Source: Ophiodon elongatus
Lineage: Eukaryota; Chordata; Actinopteri; Perciformes; Hexagrammidae
Direction: 5' to 3'
Assembly (NCBI GenBank): GCA_016806645.1
Contig: JACSYO010002161.1
Span: forward strand, 1 to 64,000
Length of the DNA: 64,000 nucleotides
Shown here one piece after another: positions 11,151 to 57,462 of the stretch (its first letter is position 1; each line of letters starts with the position of its first letter). A model generated the notes under the pieces. It saw only the letters and a program-made list of their open reading frames with translations, was not told where the DNA came from and ran no database searches. The position numbers were made by a program, and so were the translations under genes.

Positions 11151-11520
11151 AGCCTCTTTTTGTTGTTGTTTTGTGTGTCTTTGTGGTTGTTATGCATCTC
11201 TCTGTGGTTTTGAATCTCTTTGTGGTTGCTTTGCCCCTTTTCATAGTCGCCGTGAGTCTCTTTGTGTCTTATTGGAGCTGTTTTACATCTATTTCTAGTT
11301 GTTTTGGTCTCTTTTTTTCCTTATTGTCTGGTTGTCTGGTGATTATTTTGCTCTTTTTTGAAGTTGTTTTGTGTCTCTTTTTAGTGTTTTGAGTCTCTTT
11401 GTATTCACTCTGTGTGCCTTTGTGGTTGTTTTGCCCCTTTTCATAGTCATTTTGAGTCTCTTAGAAGGTGTTTTTGTATCTTTTTGTAGTTGTTTTTATT
11501 TTATTTTTCTTTATGGTCAT
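11150..11520. repeat. Degenerate tandem repeat built on TTTGTGGTTGTTTTG
   Basis: The plus strand reads as imperfect repeats of the type CTCTTTGTGGTTGTTTTG, with GCCCCTTTTCATAGTC occurring twice (about 11233 and 11435). It generates an artificial Phe/Leu/Val-rich open frame on the plus strand (11171-11392). Confidence 0.7.
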
Positions 11521-13285
11521 TTTGGCTGTGCCTGGTAGTATAGTATGTGTGCCTCAGTAGTATGTCCATTCCAACCGGCACCGACTTTGGCAGTTTTCTT
11601 TTGTTGGTGGAAGCAACCAGATTTACTTGCCATGTGGAGCCAGGGCAAAATAAGCTGCGGTGCCAGTATTCACACCACATTCCTCCTGCTCTCTTTGTAG
11701 TCTGTAGACTATTTATATGCTTTCTTCTCTAGAACACCTGACCCAAGATTTTAAGTTGGATCATTTGATTAAATGCATTAATTCAATTTATGCATTTAAG
11801 AACTATCAGCAGTAAGCTGAGACATGAAGGTCTTAAAATAGATTTTGATACAGGTATCATCTTATAGGGCTTCAAGATAAATTGATAAATCAGGATCCAC
11901 CTTAAAGCATACTGTAGGGTTGGTAATTATTTTCAAAAGAATTTTTTTACAACCCAACAGCAATCCATAAATCAAATGGTCTGACAAAAATGCGGTATCT
12001 GCTGCTTTCGCAGGACTGTCATAAGCCGGTCCAATCATTGCATTCGTCCTGAATGTCATGTTGTCTTTATTTAAATGCATTTTTTTCAAATTTTCTACAG
12101 TAAATGAGTATTAGTTTCAGAACAAATTATCTTTTGAAATAGTTTTATTCATACTTTTGTATGAATTTTGTATGAAATAATTGTGACCCCAGGTCTCGAA
12201 CCACTGAACTAATACACTGTCCCTATGATCTAAATCTAAATAAAAATAAAAAGTCTATGACGAAAATTGAATGCCATGACAATCTTTCCACCAACTAAAT
12301 ATACACCAAGATGTAAAGATAAACTCTGGGTTTCTGTTCTCTAAGTGTGGGGAGTTGATTCTAATCTTCACAACAAATCTGTGGCCTATCCCTTTTCTGT
12401 CACTTCCCTCCCCGAACTAGACACCAGCAGTCGTTCGAGTGTCTCTTCACAGTGGAAGTTCTGAGGAGGCGTCGGGGGAAAGGCTGACATCATACATTTC
12501 GGTTCCACAATGGACAGGATTTATATCGGACGCAGTGCGAAGGGTCGATCACAGCAAAGGGAGAAGAAGAACATCATCACCACCATCACCATCTCTGACA
12601 GCATCATGAAGACTCTCTGCTTCACTGCTGCAGTTCCACACGGTGCCTGGAAACTGCTGCTTCAACATCTGCACGTGCGGTTTACCATTGAAGCGGGTCT
12701 CTAGCATAGCCAAGACCCACAGCTCCTGTTCCAGGCAGGCATTCATGTAAGTGTGCAACTCTTTCTTCCCCCATTTTTGTCCTGTGACCGATGAGATGAG
12801 GAACAGAAAGAAGGAGAATCTACAGTACGACCTCCAGACAGGCGTCTTTGTCGCAAAGCCACAGCAGTTGCTTTTTAAACACAAACAAAAGAAGGTGGAC
12901 AAACTTTTCTCTTTATGTTTTGCAGAGTCCAGACTATCAAAGGAAGACAGATCTGCTACAGTGGAACTTTCCAGTGGGCTCTGGATGTCTACAATCAGCT
13001 GCACAACGTTGAAGGCAGCAATCAGCAGCACTGAGGATGTATTATCGTATAATACTGGGATCAATTAATGCCTGGTTCTGCAGGCCTATAAATACATTAT
13101 CTTTGTAGTTTAATAAATGTCTTAACTTTATTGCTGGCTATGTGTGTTACAGTAGGTATAGGGTTAGAGAATGTTTCTCAGGTTTTCAAGTTAGGTCTGA
13201 CTGCATTTACCACACAGTCTGAATAACCATGGGACTTCTTGATGGGCAGGTGGCAACTTGCATGGTAGCTCCTCCCATCAGTGTA
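11521..13285. other. Intergenic DNA, no supported gene
   Basis: The longest frame is 171 codons on the minus strand (12549-13064), overlapped by a 105-codon frame on the plus strand. Neither shows a domain, a periodic pattern or a promoter context, so neither is called as a gene. Confidence 0.5.
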
Positions 13286-13523
13286 TGAATGGGGCACATC
13301 ATGTTTTCTCCACTGGGAGGTTATCCTAGAGGGCACATCTCATGTTTTCTCCACTGGGAGGGTATCCTAGGACACATCCTCATGTTTTCTCCACTGGGAG
13401 GGCACATCATCATATTTTCTCCACTGGGAGGTTATCCTAGAGGGCACATCTCATGTTTTCTCCACTGGGAGGGTATCCTAGGGCACATCATCATGTTTTC
13501 TCCACTGGGAGGGTATCCTAGAG
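13286..13523 (+). repeat. Minisatellite with about 40-bp units
   Basis: Six imperfect copies of a unit made of GGGCACATC, CATGTTTTCTCCACTGGGAGG and TATCCTAGA; one copy lacks the TATCCTAG end. The array is interrupted on the right by a hAT-type element and resumes for a few bases at 14183. Confidence 0.93.
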
Positions 13524-14182
13524 CAGTGATTCTCAACTGGTGGGTCGCGACCCACGGGCCTTTGCCTGGGCAAAAACAAATTGGATTCAAATTTCTTTTT
13601 TTATATGTATTTTCCTGTATCCTGTGGTGTTATTTTGAAGGGGATTTTCAGCGGAGTGTCGTCTATTCACACTTTTTTGCCGGCTCTGGTTTCGACTTGT
13701 TTTGCATTTGTCCCTCCATGTTTTCAGCAGCATTGCTGCTACGTTTCAGCCACTCATTGAGTTTTTCAAGGCGGCAGTGATTGACAAGTGATAACAGGTG
13801 GCGTGTGCCAGGTTGGATCAAACTATCCTGATATGGGGGAGACTCTGGGTTTTTAGGATAATGAAATTGAATAGCCTACTGAATATAAAATTCAGCTTAT
13901 GAACTTACACTTATATTTTATTTAAAATGTATTAAATAAATATTTTTAAAGGATTTTTGAATCGATGCTAATTTTAAATATATATATATTTTAAATCTTC
14001 ACGTACCCCCGCCATTTTACAGCATAGAAGAACACCGTGACCCGTGAAATTAGTTTTCTAATCAAACATGGTGAAACGTAAGTACGACACTGACAACATA
14101 AGATATGGGAGGTTCTTTGGGTCGCGGCTTGTCATTAAGAGGTGATGGTGGGTCCCACAGCCAGACCAGTTGAGAACCACTG
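13524..14182. mobile_element. Non-autonomous hAT element (MITE) with 8-bp target duplication
   Basis: Terminal inverted repeats are CAGTGATTCTCAACTGG on the left and, on the opposite strand, CAGTGGTTCTCAACTGG on the right. Both sides are flanked by TCCTAGAG (13516-13523 and 14183-14190), an exact 8-bp duplication as hAT transposases make. The 659-bp interior has no transposase. It inserted into a minisatellite unit. Confidence 0.93.
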
Positions 14183-14190
14183 TCCTAGAG

Positions 14191-15430
14191 GGCACATTTC
14201 AGCATGTTGATGCTCTGAATTTAAAATTTAGCACCTCTAAATCATACCTATCTACTAAGTTAGTAGCCACAAGTGGCACTAGCCTAGTGTAAGGTAGTAG
14301 TTACTGTAGAGGAGGTCAGAGAACTGACAGTGATATAGATCAATAACTACGTAAAGTTAGCAAACATTAGTTAACATTTACAACAATAACTGGTCATTTC
14401 AGACAAGGAAGGGCAGCAACATCCCTGGGTTTATGGAAATGAGCAGTGTTGCATTTCTTTACTCCAGAGACACTTGTCTGTTGTTCACACACAGCTCATT
14501 TACTTCAGTGTTCATTCAGTCTCTCGACACGGATCATTGCTGTTTCACCAATGTTATGTTCCTCACAGCTATAGTAGTTTATCACACACCACTTATCTAG
14601 AGTTTTGATAGAAGACTATTTTTACAGCATACTGTTTCTAAGGTCAAACGGGAACTGAACGGTGTTTTGTACACATTAAAGTTACGTGTATGAATATCAT
14701 TGACTCATCCGAGTGACCAGATGCATTTCAAGGAGAGCTCAGTGTTTGCACTGCTGAGACAAATCTTTGTCAAACTGGTTTACAGGCTCTAAAGACATCA
14801 ATGTTTCATCGCGGCCGGAGGGTTCAGTCTGTATTACAACGTTACCTCGGCCAATGAGATTATGCTTTTGGTTTGTTCCTTTGTCTTTTTGTCCACAGGA
14901 CAGCAGAAATAGCTACTGGTCCGATTGTCATGAAACTGGGAGACAAAGTATTTTTCACTTTTGTTAACATTGCTTGAATCGATTGTCCACGGCTAATCTC
15001 GTATTCTGCTGCAGCAAACTGCGCTTGCACAGAGCCGGTGCAGACGTGTGCATTGACTAAATGAGAGCGTAGCTGTTGTGTTGGATGGGAGAAAGAAATA
15101 CATGGTTGTATGCATCCGCCAACCTGTCATGGTGTGGTTTGTCCAAAAATGTCCGTAATTAGCATTTTGAATTCTTGAGTTAAGAGGTCACATAACCTGT
15201 GACCACAAAATCATAAAGGCTTATAATGCAATACTTTTAGAATACGACCGGAAACATAAAGCGCAGCTCCCATTTACAGTGCAATTGTTTTCATTCTTTT
15301 GATAATGGTGTACCAGTACAGTATGTACCGATAGATATTTGATAAATCCCCATCCAGAAAGATTCTAAATGTTTGACTCCATATTAAACAAATAATTTCA
15401 CGAGTGTGTGTTAAAAAGAAACACGTTGGG
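14191..15430. other. Intergenic DNA between the hAT MITE and the septin-7 3' end
   Basis: No gene or recognised repeat was seen. Confidence 0.5.
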
Positions 15431-15453
15431 AGTTAAAGCATAACCATGTCAAC

Positions 15454-15459
15454 TTTAAT
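15454..15459 (-). terminator. Possible poly(A) signal for septin-7
   Basis: ATTAAA on the minus strand. It was chosen only because it is the signal variant near the end of a plausible 3' UTR; other signals upstream are possible. Confidence 0.3.
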
Positions 15460-15666
15460 ATTAATAATGTACAGTTAGAGAGAGACCAAAGAAGAGAAGC
15501 AGTAAACAGTGTACACATTAAAAAAATGAAAATATTACAAAAACAAATAAAGTCCACCTAAACCTATGGTCCATCTTGACTTGATGTTATTGGAAGTGGT
15601 TCACAAGCATTTCAAAGAAGAAAAAAATCACTTATTTGAACTTGCTTTTCTCCGGAGTTAAAAGAG

Positions 15667-15669
<3 letters not shown>

Positions 15670-15699
<30 letters not shown>
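15670..15699. repeat. (AT)n microsatellite
   Basis: About 15 units of TA. Confidence 0.95.
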
Positions 15700-15701
<2 letters not shown>

Positions 15702-16561
15702 ACAGAGCAGTCCTGAGAAAGTGTACTCATTGGCATAGATGTATACGGTGTATGTGTGCGTGTATAAATGTGTTGGAAATGTATTGGTGTATTCTTAAGA
15801 CAAGGTTTACGTATTTGTTCTGAGTACAAGTTCTGTTGTTATTCCTGGCTTATAATATTGTGAAAAAAACAAGAAAGGAAGGAAGGAAAAGGCCACTGAG
15901 CAGCCTCCATATGTACACAACATAAGCATTTCCATCATGAACAAATCCATACAGGTGTGAGATTCGTCCCTTTAGCGCTTCGCTTTAAATGCATCATGAA
16001 GTTTGCAAGCGATCTGAAAAACTATACTAAAATAACAGATTACTCTAGGAGTCGTTTGAGAAAACTACAAGGGATTTAAGGAGCTGTTCTTCAACCTTAC
16101 ATATAGTATTATTAATAGCATCATCAGCATCATATGAAAATAAAACATGGGCGCTCTTGGAAAGGTATACTAAAGGTTCCAATGTGTCGCAGCACACTGC
16201 TTTCTGACTCTGAATTGAGGGGTGATGACTGGCTGCGTGAGTAAGCGGTTATGAGGAAGCGGTTATGTATCATGTTGGAAAAGTCGGAGACGAAGCAAAT
16301 AGCAGAATTGGCAAACTTCTCCAAACTGTTGACTTTCTGTGGAGTCCGGGGAGAGCGGAAGGGTCACAGGAATATTTCAGCTTCTTGATCCCCTTTCACA
16401 CAAAGGGAAATTAATCACAACAAAGCTAGCCATCAGGGTTCAGATCTATGACGACATCCATCACTGAAATCACGATATAAAACATTTGTAATCACTGTGA
16501 CCTGTAACGTGGTAGACACCGATGAAGCTTTTGCATAACGTCTTCTATTTAAATAAATAGG

Positions 16562-16563
<2 letters not shown>

Positions 16564-16650
<87 letters not shown>
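16564..16650. repeat. (CA)n microsatellite
   Basis: About 43 AC units without interruption. On the septin-7 sense strand this reads (GU)n within the predicted 3' UTR. It produces several false Cys-Val open frames. Confidence 0.97.
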
Positions 16651-16651
<1 letters not shown>

Positions 16652-16711
16652 CAATGCCAATGTTCATGCTGTTGTTGCACACAGACACATTCTCTGAACT
16701 CAACACAGCAT

Positions 16712-17039
16712 TTAAAAAAGGGACAGTGTGTAAGATTGGGAGGCATCCAGTGGTGAATACCCCTCCACTCACCCCTCCCTTTCCTTTTCTGCGACTCACC
16801 TTACCTCAGTTTCACAAGCTTAAAGAAAGACGGTGGCTTTCACGTAAAGTAAAAACGTAAAAGGCTCTCTCCGGAGCCAGTGTTAAGTTGGTCCGTTCTG
16901 GGCTGCTGTAGAAACATGGCGGAGCAACACTGCAGACTGAAGAGGACCCGCTTCCTGTATAGATATGAACTAACAAAAATTCTTAGTTTTTAAGTTTCTG
17001 CTGATAGATCCACCGGAACGCTACACACTGGCCCTTTAA
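16712..17039. mobile_element. TTAA-flanked MITE in the septin-7 3' UTR
   Basis: It is bounded by TTAA on both sides, with inverted ends AAAAGGGACAGTGTGTAAGA and, reversed, AAAGGGCCAGTGTGTAGCG. A sister copy lies at 36752-37116. TTAA duplications point to piggyBac or Kolobok type transposases; there is no coding capacity. Confidence 0.8.
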
Positions 17040-18129
17040 GAAAACACAACTGCTCGTACACTCATCACCGGAAATCCTGCCTAAAGGCCCAGTCACAGCA
17101 ACAATTAAAAAACTGCAATATTTCGACAAGGTGATTGGCTTATAAGGGCGTATTTGTTTTTACATAGTTTGGTGAACTTAAAGAGCGAATTTGTGCCGTT
17201 GACCGTCAGCAAGCCGACCTTTTGAGAGAACAGAGAAGTCCAAAATAGAGGATTATTATGAGCTGTGTTGGACCGTCCGTTTTTAATCAACCTCCTCTGT
17301 CGGACTGCTCCACAAAAGAGGATTGGTTTGTAGTTATGAGAGAGGAATTAACGGTACATATACGTTTAAAAATAAAATAAAAAATACAAGTGGGCAGTAA
17401 ACGGCCCAGGGCTGAGAAAATACAAGTACTAAATATCGCTAGCATGCTAGCGGCTAGCTGACGGTTAGCGGTTAGCTTGACAGTGATCTCGCCGTGCCCG
17501 GGCTTTAATCCTGCTTGGCTTCTCCCTCCTTGGCTGCCACCTGATGCAGTTACCTGAACTCACATACACTCCCTTCTCCGAGGTCTTCAGGATGTTACGA
17601 GGGTTTTACCGTGTACACACATTTTGAGAACATGACGAGAGCGCGTGGAGGAGAGAGGATGGTATGTCTATCTGCAGATCTACGGGATCTATCTAGAGGA
17701 CACACAACGACTACATGTGTACAAATGGCTATGCACAGCCTCGCCATGTGTTACCTCCGCACTGTGGCTCAGAGGAACTCCAGCTTCTCTTCTCCGTCAG
17801 GAATTATAGGAAATAGAATTTCACAAAAACATGCATTCCCCGTGAAAATGAAAAAAGGTTTCAATGGATATGGTAACGACCCCGCTGAGAGACAAGCACG
17901 TGGGCTGTTTGTGGACATTTGCATTTGCATGTGTGTTTGTGTGTGTGTGTGTGTGTGAAAATGGCGTCCGTGTCACAACGTAGTGCGTGTTAGATGTCAC
18001 ACGGAAGAATGAGAGTGTTCCATATGTTTGCATGTATGTTTCGGAAGGGCCACAGTACATGTGAACTTCAGAGGGGATGAAGAAAAAATATTGAGTTTGT
18101 GTAAAACTGAAGGAACAGGTCGCATCTCT

Positions 18130-51760
<33,631 letters not shown>

Positions 51761-52061
51761 CTGAGGACGCACATTTAAAAATGTTATAAATTTAAATACA
51801 TAAACAGACAAACATGATGAATCCAACACCCTCTCCATTTTACGCACGCACGCACGCACGCGACTAGGCGTCGGAGGGGTGCTTGGTTGGACGGCATGCT
51901 TGTCCTAGCGAGACCTCTGACTGACTCAGAGTTCATCCTCACCCTGCTTTTTAGCCGCCACTACCCAGAAAATTTGTGACCAAAAAACACCAAAAAGGTG
52001 GGTGAACAGTAGCCTACCCAGAATCAAGAGTTCCCAAAATCTGTCCTCAAAATCCAATCCA

Positions 52062-52113
52062 AATAATTAAAGCTGAACAAGGGAGGCTAATTGGTATGGA
52101 CCTTCCCTCGGGG
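52062..52113 (+). repeat. Segment repeated inverted at 61811-61866
   Basis: ATTAAAGCTGAACAAGGGAGGCTAATTGGTATGGACC, about 85 percent identical to the reverse complement of the distal segment. Confidence 0.75.
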
Positions 52114-53637
52114 GAGTGGTGGGGGGTAGAGGGGGTTTAGACCACTGCAGCGATGGAGAGAAGCATCCATCAAACAACTAATAAAGCCATCCTGCAAGGA
52201 CAATCCCCAAATATACGACGTTGGCCTTGAAGTGGCGGTTAATATGGTAAGAAGAATATTTTTTTTTTACTTTGGATATTTGCGTTGCAATCCGCTGGAG
52301 ACGTTGCTTCACTCAGTCAAAGAATAATGTTGCCCAGCTATCTATATTGCTTGCTCCAAACAGTACCTGTGTGCAGCCTAAGAGCAGAAAGCTGGAGGGT
52401 TTCCATTTCAAAATGACCAGATGTTAATGTCATTGGTAACAGAGATCCAACAGCTGACAGTCTGATATACCATATCTCAAGGTTCTCCAGATCGAGTTGT
52501 TTTACTGGGACATCAGCAGGAAGTAAAACAATTAGAAAAAAATTATTAAGCAGATGTTGGATACACAAAATGCAACGCAAGTACTTTTTCGGTCAATATT
52601 GAGGTCACGATTACTCATCGACTTTGGAAACATCATGCGTTTAGAATGAAGATTTTGTAGTCCTCACTTTCAAAAAGATAAATGCATCAATCTGGTGCAC
52701 TTTGAGAGCAAAAGGAAGAGAGAACTTTGTGCTCTTGTAAACAATCTAATCCTAAACATGTTTGTGGTATAGAAATTAATGCTGAGGACACTAAAGTCAC
52801 AGCCACGGAGCCCGGTAGACGAGAAGGGGTCCGTGTTTCAAGACAGGTTGCTGACATTGGCGCACCGAGGACAGTCCGCCACGGTTGACGGTGGCGTTGC
52901 CAGCTCATGGAGAGTGGTGATGTTACGTGTCACCTTCAACCCAGACCACTTCAAGCCGAACCTAGAGCTGGTCGCGGCGCACCACCGTGGTCCAGCCAGC
53001 GCTGAGTGGCCGCCAATTGGGGGGAAAGCGCTCTGCTTTAAACTAAAGAGGAAGACTGGAGTAAGACACGAGACAGAATGACGCACGTTAATCGTTTTGT
53101 GTCGATCCTCTTTGTCCTCATAATCGCTGGAAGACGTAATTGAAATTGGATGAATTGCACAGCTCCTACGAGTACTGGTGCTAATGGGACGCCAGTCAGC
53201 TCGCCTTTTCCTTTAAGCTAGGGATGTCCTGATCACATTTTTTGGGGGGCCGGTCATGTTCTTCAAAGTAACCGGAGAAGGCGGGTTTAAAAGAAAAAGC
53301 TGATCGTGCATGTTTTGTTCGGTGAAGAGAAAGGACAGGGAACACATTGGTTACTGTCTGAGCCTCGCACATTCTGCCAACAAAGAAACAAAGTCAACCC
53401 CCAGTGAAACCGCTTTGTTCATCATTCTATGGATACAAACTGATTATTTTTGTACGTTCCTCAAATGAGCCACCTCCACGGGGAAGAACAGTTTCATTCA
53501 TACTCTCCTCAGGACATCTGTGTATTCCATCAGTCCACATCTAGGTGGCGTGGAGCCCCGGTGGAATCCAGTCTTAACCCCTTCTTAAGCCCTCGGCCTG
53601 CTCTCCGTGTGTGTTTGCTCAGTTATGGATGACATTC
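52114..53637 (-). other. Septin-7 upstream intron, unassigned stretch
   Basis: No gene is seen. Overlapping frames at 52779-53086 on both strands lack motifs and splice context. Confidence 0.45.
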
Positions 53638-53755
53638 TGTCCCAGTCCTAGTTAAGAACACACTCTGACCCAGTGCCAGTTAAGAACACACTCGGTCCCG
53701 GTGCCAGTTAAGAACACACTCGGTCCCGGTTCCAGTTAAGAACACACTCTGTCCA
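53638..53755 (+). repeat. Minisatellite with about 30-bp units
   Basis: Four units of the form CCCGGTGCCAGTTAAGAACACACTC with small changes. Confidence 0.93.
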
Positions 53756-54749
53756 ATAGCCCAACTCACACGGAGGCTGCAGCTGGATAGTCCACTTAAA
53801 CTAATAAAAAAACTATTCGACAGACGTGACAACTGGACTCCACGTTTTCCATATCAACCCATATAAAACCGATACGGCAAGAAGTTGCCCAAATTCAGCA
53901 GCTCGAGAGACACATTAGCATCCGTTTGTAGTCGTGTTTCTGTCCAGCCAACAAATAGAAGTCCAATAGTCACTCTCCTGTGAGCTCGGTTTGCCTCTCC
54001 ACCAACCATGAGACAAGGATCAGTCTCTTTAGCTGCTAAATGCTACACTATTTTCTAGGTCTAGGCATGCGACGATATGAATCTTTCAAGTCACAATTAT
54101 CCACCATGATTCACGATATATTCCCAATAATCATAAAGATATGCTTATAGGAGGAGGTGGACTGTGTTTACATCATGATGGTTGGTGCTCAAACAGTCAA
54201 TGTTGAGTTTTTTATGTGTCGGCCATATTATATAGAATAGTTTTTGTTGCTGCTGTTTACATTCCTTATGATGCAATACATTTTTTTAAAAGCACTACAG
54301 GAATGCACAACTGTCTTTATGTTGTAAAGGGACTATAACTGCATTTTGTTGTGCATCTCTGTGTTGTGATGACAACAAATGACCCTTGAAACCTTTAAAC
54401 TCTTAAAGTGGCACTAAAACATACTGGAATCACTTTACCTTGAATTTTGTTTGGAAACAAATAATGTTGGAGCAAACAATCTTAAAGAAAGATAATCATA
54501 AATTATAAGGTCTCCTTGTATAAATAGAGGAATAACAATTAAAAAATGGTGTGAGTCTGTTTATTCTCACATGATAATTACTGTATTTTTTAAATCAGAC
54601 TCTACTTTTCACTTCATTATTATAGCGAGTCGGACAGCTTTGTCATGTGACGATATTCACAATTATCAGGATACATAATAAATAAACTTTTTGGGAGTGT
54701 TTTTATTGGGATCCGCGATAAAACCTGATGTCGCCCCATCCTTAACTAG
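53756..54749 (-). other. Septin-7 upstream intron, unassigned stretch
   Basis: Very AT-rich; CGACGATATGAATC near 54070 and CGCGATAAAACCTGATGTCG near 54715 resemble ends of an old MITE. No gene is seen. Confidence 0.45.
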
Positions 54750-54799
54750 GGCTGCATGATATGAGGAAAATATGCAATAACGTAGTTGAACATCACGAT

Positions 54800-55217
54800 T
54801 GTGGTGGCCTGTTCTTTGTACCTTTTCCTTCCTGGGCCACGTTACGGGACTCCGTTTATCGACTCACACGCTTAACAGTTTGAATCATAACTCTGTAGAC
54901 GCTGATTCCATTTTCGTAGTTTCATCCATTTACTTTTCACTTTTATCAGCGTAACAAAATCATAATCAGTCTTACGTGAGGTCAAAAGACTGTGCCGATG
55001 TCCCGTTCTACACAAAGGAAAACCCTCGAGACTCGGACCCACCCCTTCCTCTTATCACAGCTGATCCTCATTAGATTAGTATCAATAATTCCCAAAAAAG
55101 GCATTAATCTGTAGAGGAATTTAACATACATTCATATCTCAAAGGAATGTATTTAAATTACACAAAATATATTATATGAAATTAGCTTGAATCAAAAACA
55201 GAAATATGGCTCTAACA
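54800..55217 (-). repeat. 3' LTR of the BEL/Pao element
   Basis: 418 bp, TGTGGTGGCCTG to TCTAACA on the plus strand. It aligns with 60490-60898 with few differences. The purine-rich AGGGGCTGGAG (minus strand) lies immediately upstream, as expected for a polypurine tract. Confidence 0.93.
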
Positions 55218-55502
55218 CTCCAGCCCCTAATTGCTTTGAGTACAGCAATTAATAAATAGAGCCAATATTCAAACACAAATATTATATTCCATCCTTTTTT
55301 CTTCTTTTCAGAGTCCATAGATAATGTTCATCTTTAAGTTCATATAACCTTCTCCAAACTACTGTCTCTCCAGCTACTCTCCAGCTTCCAGGAACAGACA
55401 GTTTGGAGTTTGTTGATAGGTCTCTGTATAACGCTTGTTCTTGTTTTAACCTGAATGCTTCCTGGCATGGTCTTTAGAACCCAGGAGTTTCTAGGAGCCG
55501 AA
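55218..55502 (-). other. Remnant between the H2C2 region and the 3' LTR
   Basis: Only 285 bp, with no DDE integrase core; this marks the deletion. Confidence 0.65.
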
Positions 55503-55985
55503 TCATCCACATCTTAGAATGATTTCGGATATGTGGGATTTTTTGGGTAAGATTATAGGATTCTTAGTGCTTACAGCTGATCTGTTAATCTGTCCCCCCA
55601 CTCTCAGAACACCTTGATCTAGGATGGGATCCATCTTTAGTATAGGGCAGTCCTTTTGGCAGCATGTTCCCTTTTCCAGGAGGCTCATTTCCAGTGCAAA
55701 GTGTTGCTGTTGTTCAAATGTATATATGGCCCTTTCAGCATTTTCTATGTCTTTTACCGTCAGATCTGCACTGAATGGAACCTTCAGGTTTACGGCACGT
55801 TCCTTCAGCGATTCATCATTACTCAGCAGCAATCCAGTACTTGCCATCCTTCCTCGCCGAGTGATCTCCAAGAGCAATCTTTTTAACTTAAAAATCCAAG
55901 CTACAGCTTTTTTCAGGCTGTTCCAGTCTGAGTAGGACTCAATCAGCCTACTGGTGGGACTTTTTCCCTCAATGCTCGATCACAT
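55503..55985 (-). pseudogene. H2C2 / integrase N-terminal region of the BEL/Pao element
   Basis: It contains WNSLKKAVAWIFKLKRLLL, then MDPILDQGVLRVGGQINRS and NPIILPKKSHISEIILR, the standard block just before the integrase core of Pao elements. The upstream frame starts abruptly, because the RNase H part is deleted near 55985. Confidence 0.83.
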
Positions 55986-55989
55986 CCCT

Positions 55990-57462
55990 TTTCACTTCGG
56001 GATCATCCAAGGAAAGAAAACCTTGTGACATTTTGTCTGTGGTTTTAGGCCACTGAGATTCCACCTTTAGCAGGCTAAGATTTTGGAGAATTTGTTTCGC
56101 CTTAAGCACAAAAGGTGCAGCAAGACCTGATGGGTCATATACTGAACTGACAGTAGAAAGTACAGCACGTCGGGTAAGAGATCTGGTTCTGATTGCTATT
56201 TGGAATCCAAACGTATCCTTTTCTATATTTCAGTACATCCCTAGAGCCCTTTCCACAGGTAGGTTCTCTCTGTCCAGGTCCAGTTCTTTAATCTGCTTGG
56301 CTTTGTGTTCCTCTGGGACAGCAGCCAGGACAGCACTGCTATTGCTAACCCATTTTGTTAGTTTGAATCCTCCTTTAGCACACAGCTCACTTGGGTCTTT
56401 CATGAGGTTAACAGCTTGTTCTTCTGTTGCCAAAGATTTAAGGCAGTCATCAACATAAAAGTTTGATTTAATGGTGTCAACTGCCATTGCGTCACATTTG
56501 TCCTTATTATCTTCTGCTGTTTTTCGAAGAGCAAAGTTGGCGCAACTTGGTGAGGAGATGGTTCCGAACAAATGAACTTTCATTTGGTATTGCTCTAAAG
56601 GTTGGCTTGTGTCCCCATCTGGCCACCACAGAAATCTTAGCAAGTTTGAATCCTTTTTGTAAACTCGAACTTCGTGGAACATCCCCTCGATATCTGCCAT
56701 GACGGCAAACTTCTCCTGGCGGAACCTTAGCAGAACGCCAAGAAGTGAGTTCGCTAAGTCAGGTCCTGGTAAAAGTTCATTGTTAAGTGATGTTCCCTTG
56801 TATGAAGATGTATAGTCAAACACCACTCTGATTGTCCTTTTTCATTTGTGGTACACCCCATGGTGGGGTATATACCACACTTTGCCATCATTTTGTTGCA
56901 GGTCCTTTGCTGGTAACTTCTCCGCGTAGCCCTTGTCAATTACATCTTTAATGAAACTCTTGTATTCTTCTGCATAAACAGCATCTTTATTAAATTTCCT
57001 AGCCAGCTAATATGCTCACTGCTCTGCTATATGGTAATTGTTGGGCATGATGACATCACTAATACGAAGTGGAAAAGGTAAATAATAGTGATCATCCTTT
57101 AATGAAGTGGCACTTGATACCAGATTCATGAAAATGCGGTCTTCAACTGACTTTTGAGGTTTTCCCTCATATTCTCTCTCTGGGAAATCGTGGTGGTACT
57201 GATTTACTAGAAGGATTTCCAGTTGTTCAATCGAAATGCGGTTCACTGATGCCATTGGCCTTCCAAATTGGTCCACAGCTGAAGATGAGTTGAGTGGTCC
57301 ATTTACCACCCATCCTAAGAGGGTTCTTACAGCGTAGGGACCATTGCCGTGGCTATTTATGATTTGCCAGGGCTCCATTGCCTTTGGGACACCTACTCCA
57401 ATTAGGAGTTCCACTTCCGCATCAACTTCTTGTAGTTTTATCTCCTTCAAGTAAGCCCACAT
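55990..57462 (-). pseudogene. Protease-to-reverse-transcriptase part of the BEL/Pao element
   Basis: The link region reads GVGVPKAMEPWQIINSHGNG and PYAVRTLLGWVVNGP (57016-57462). The RT (56230-56826) has ADIEGMFHEVRVYKKD, FLWWPDGD, a PSCANFALRKT block and SNFYVDDCLKS with an intact YVDD box. Frames change at about 56830, 57010 and 56228, so the polyprotein is broken. A further piece with TRRAVLSTVSSVYDPSGLAAP lies at 55990-56226. Confidence 0.88.

Larger units (their letters stand above)
15440..18129 (-). other. sept7: Predicted septin-7 3' UTR
   Basis: The stretch runs from the stop codon to a minus-strand ATTAAA at 15454-15459 that could be the poly(A) signal. It contains (AT)n at 15670-15699, a (CA)n tract at 16564-16650 and a TTAA-flanked MITE at 16712-17039. 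The UTR extent is inferred; only the stop codon is certain. Vertebrate septin-7 mRNAs have long 3' UTRs, which fits. Confidence 0.4.

Noticed and set aside
12549..13064. 171-codon minus-strand open frame
   Set aside because: No domain, no codon pattern and an equally open frame on the other strand; likely chance.
13286..13523. CRISPR-like array of spaced repeats
   Set aside because: The units are contiguous with no unique spacers and the host is a vertebrate; it is a minisatellite.
16433..16799. Cys-Val-rich open frames
   Set aside because: Translation of a (CA)n microsatellite; the same applies near 37.5, 41.0 and 63.4 kb.
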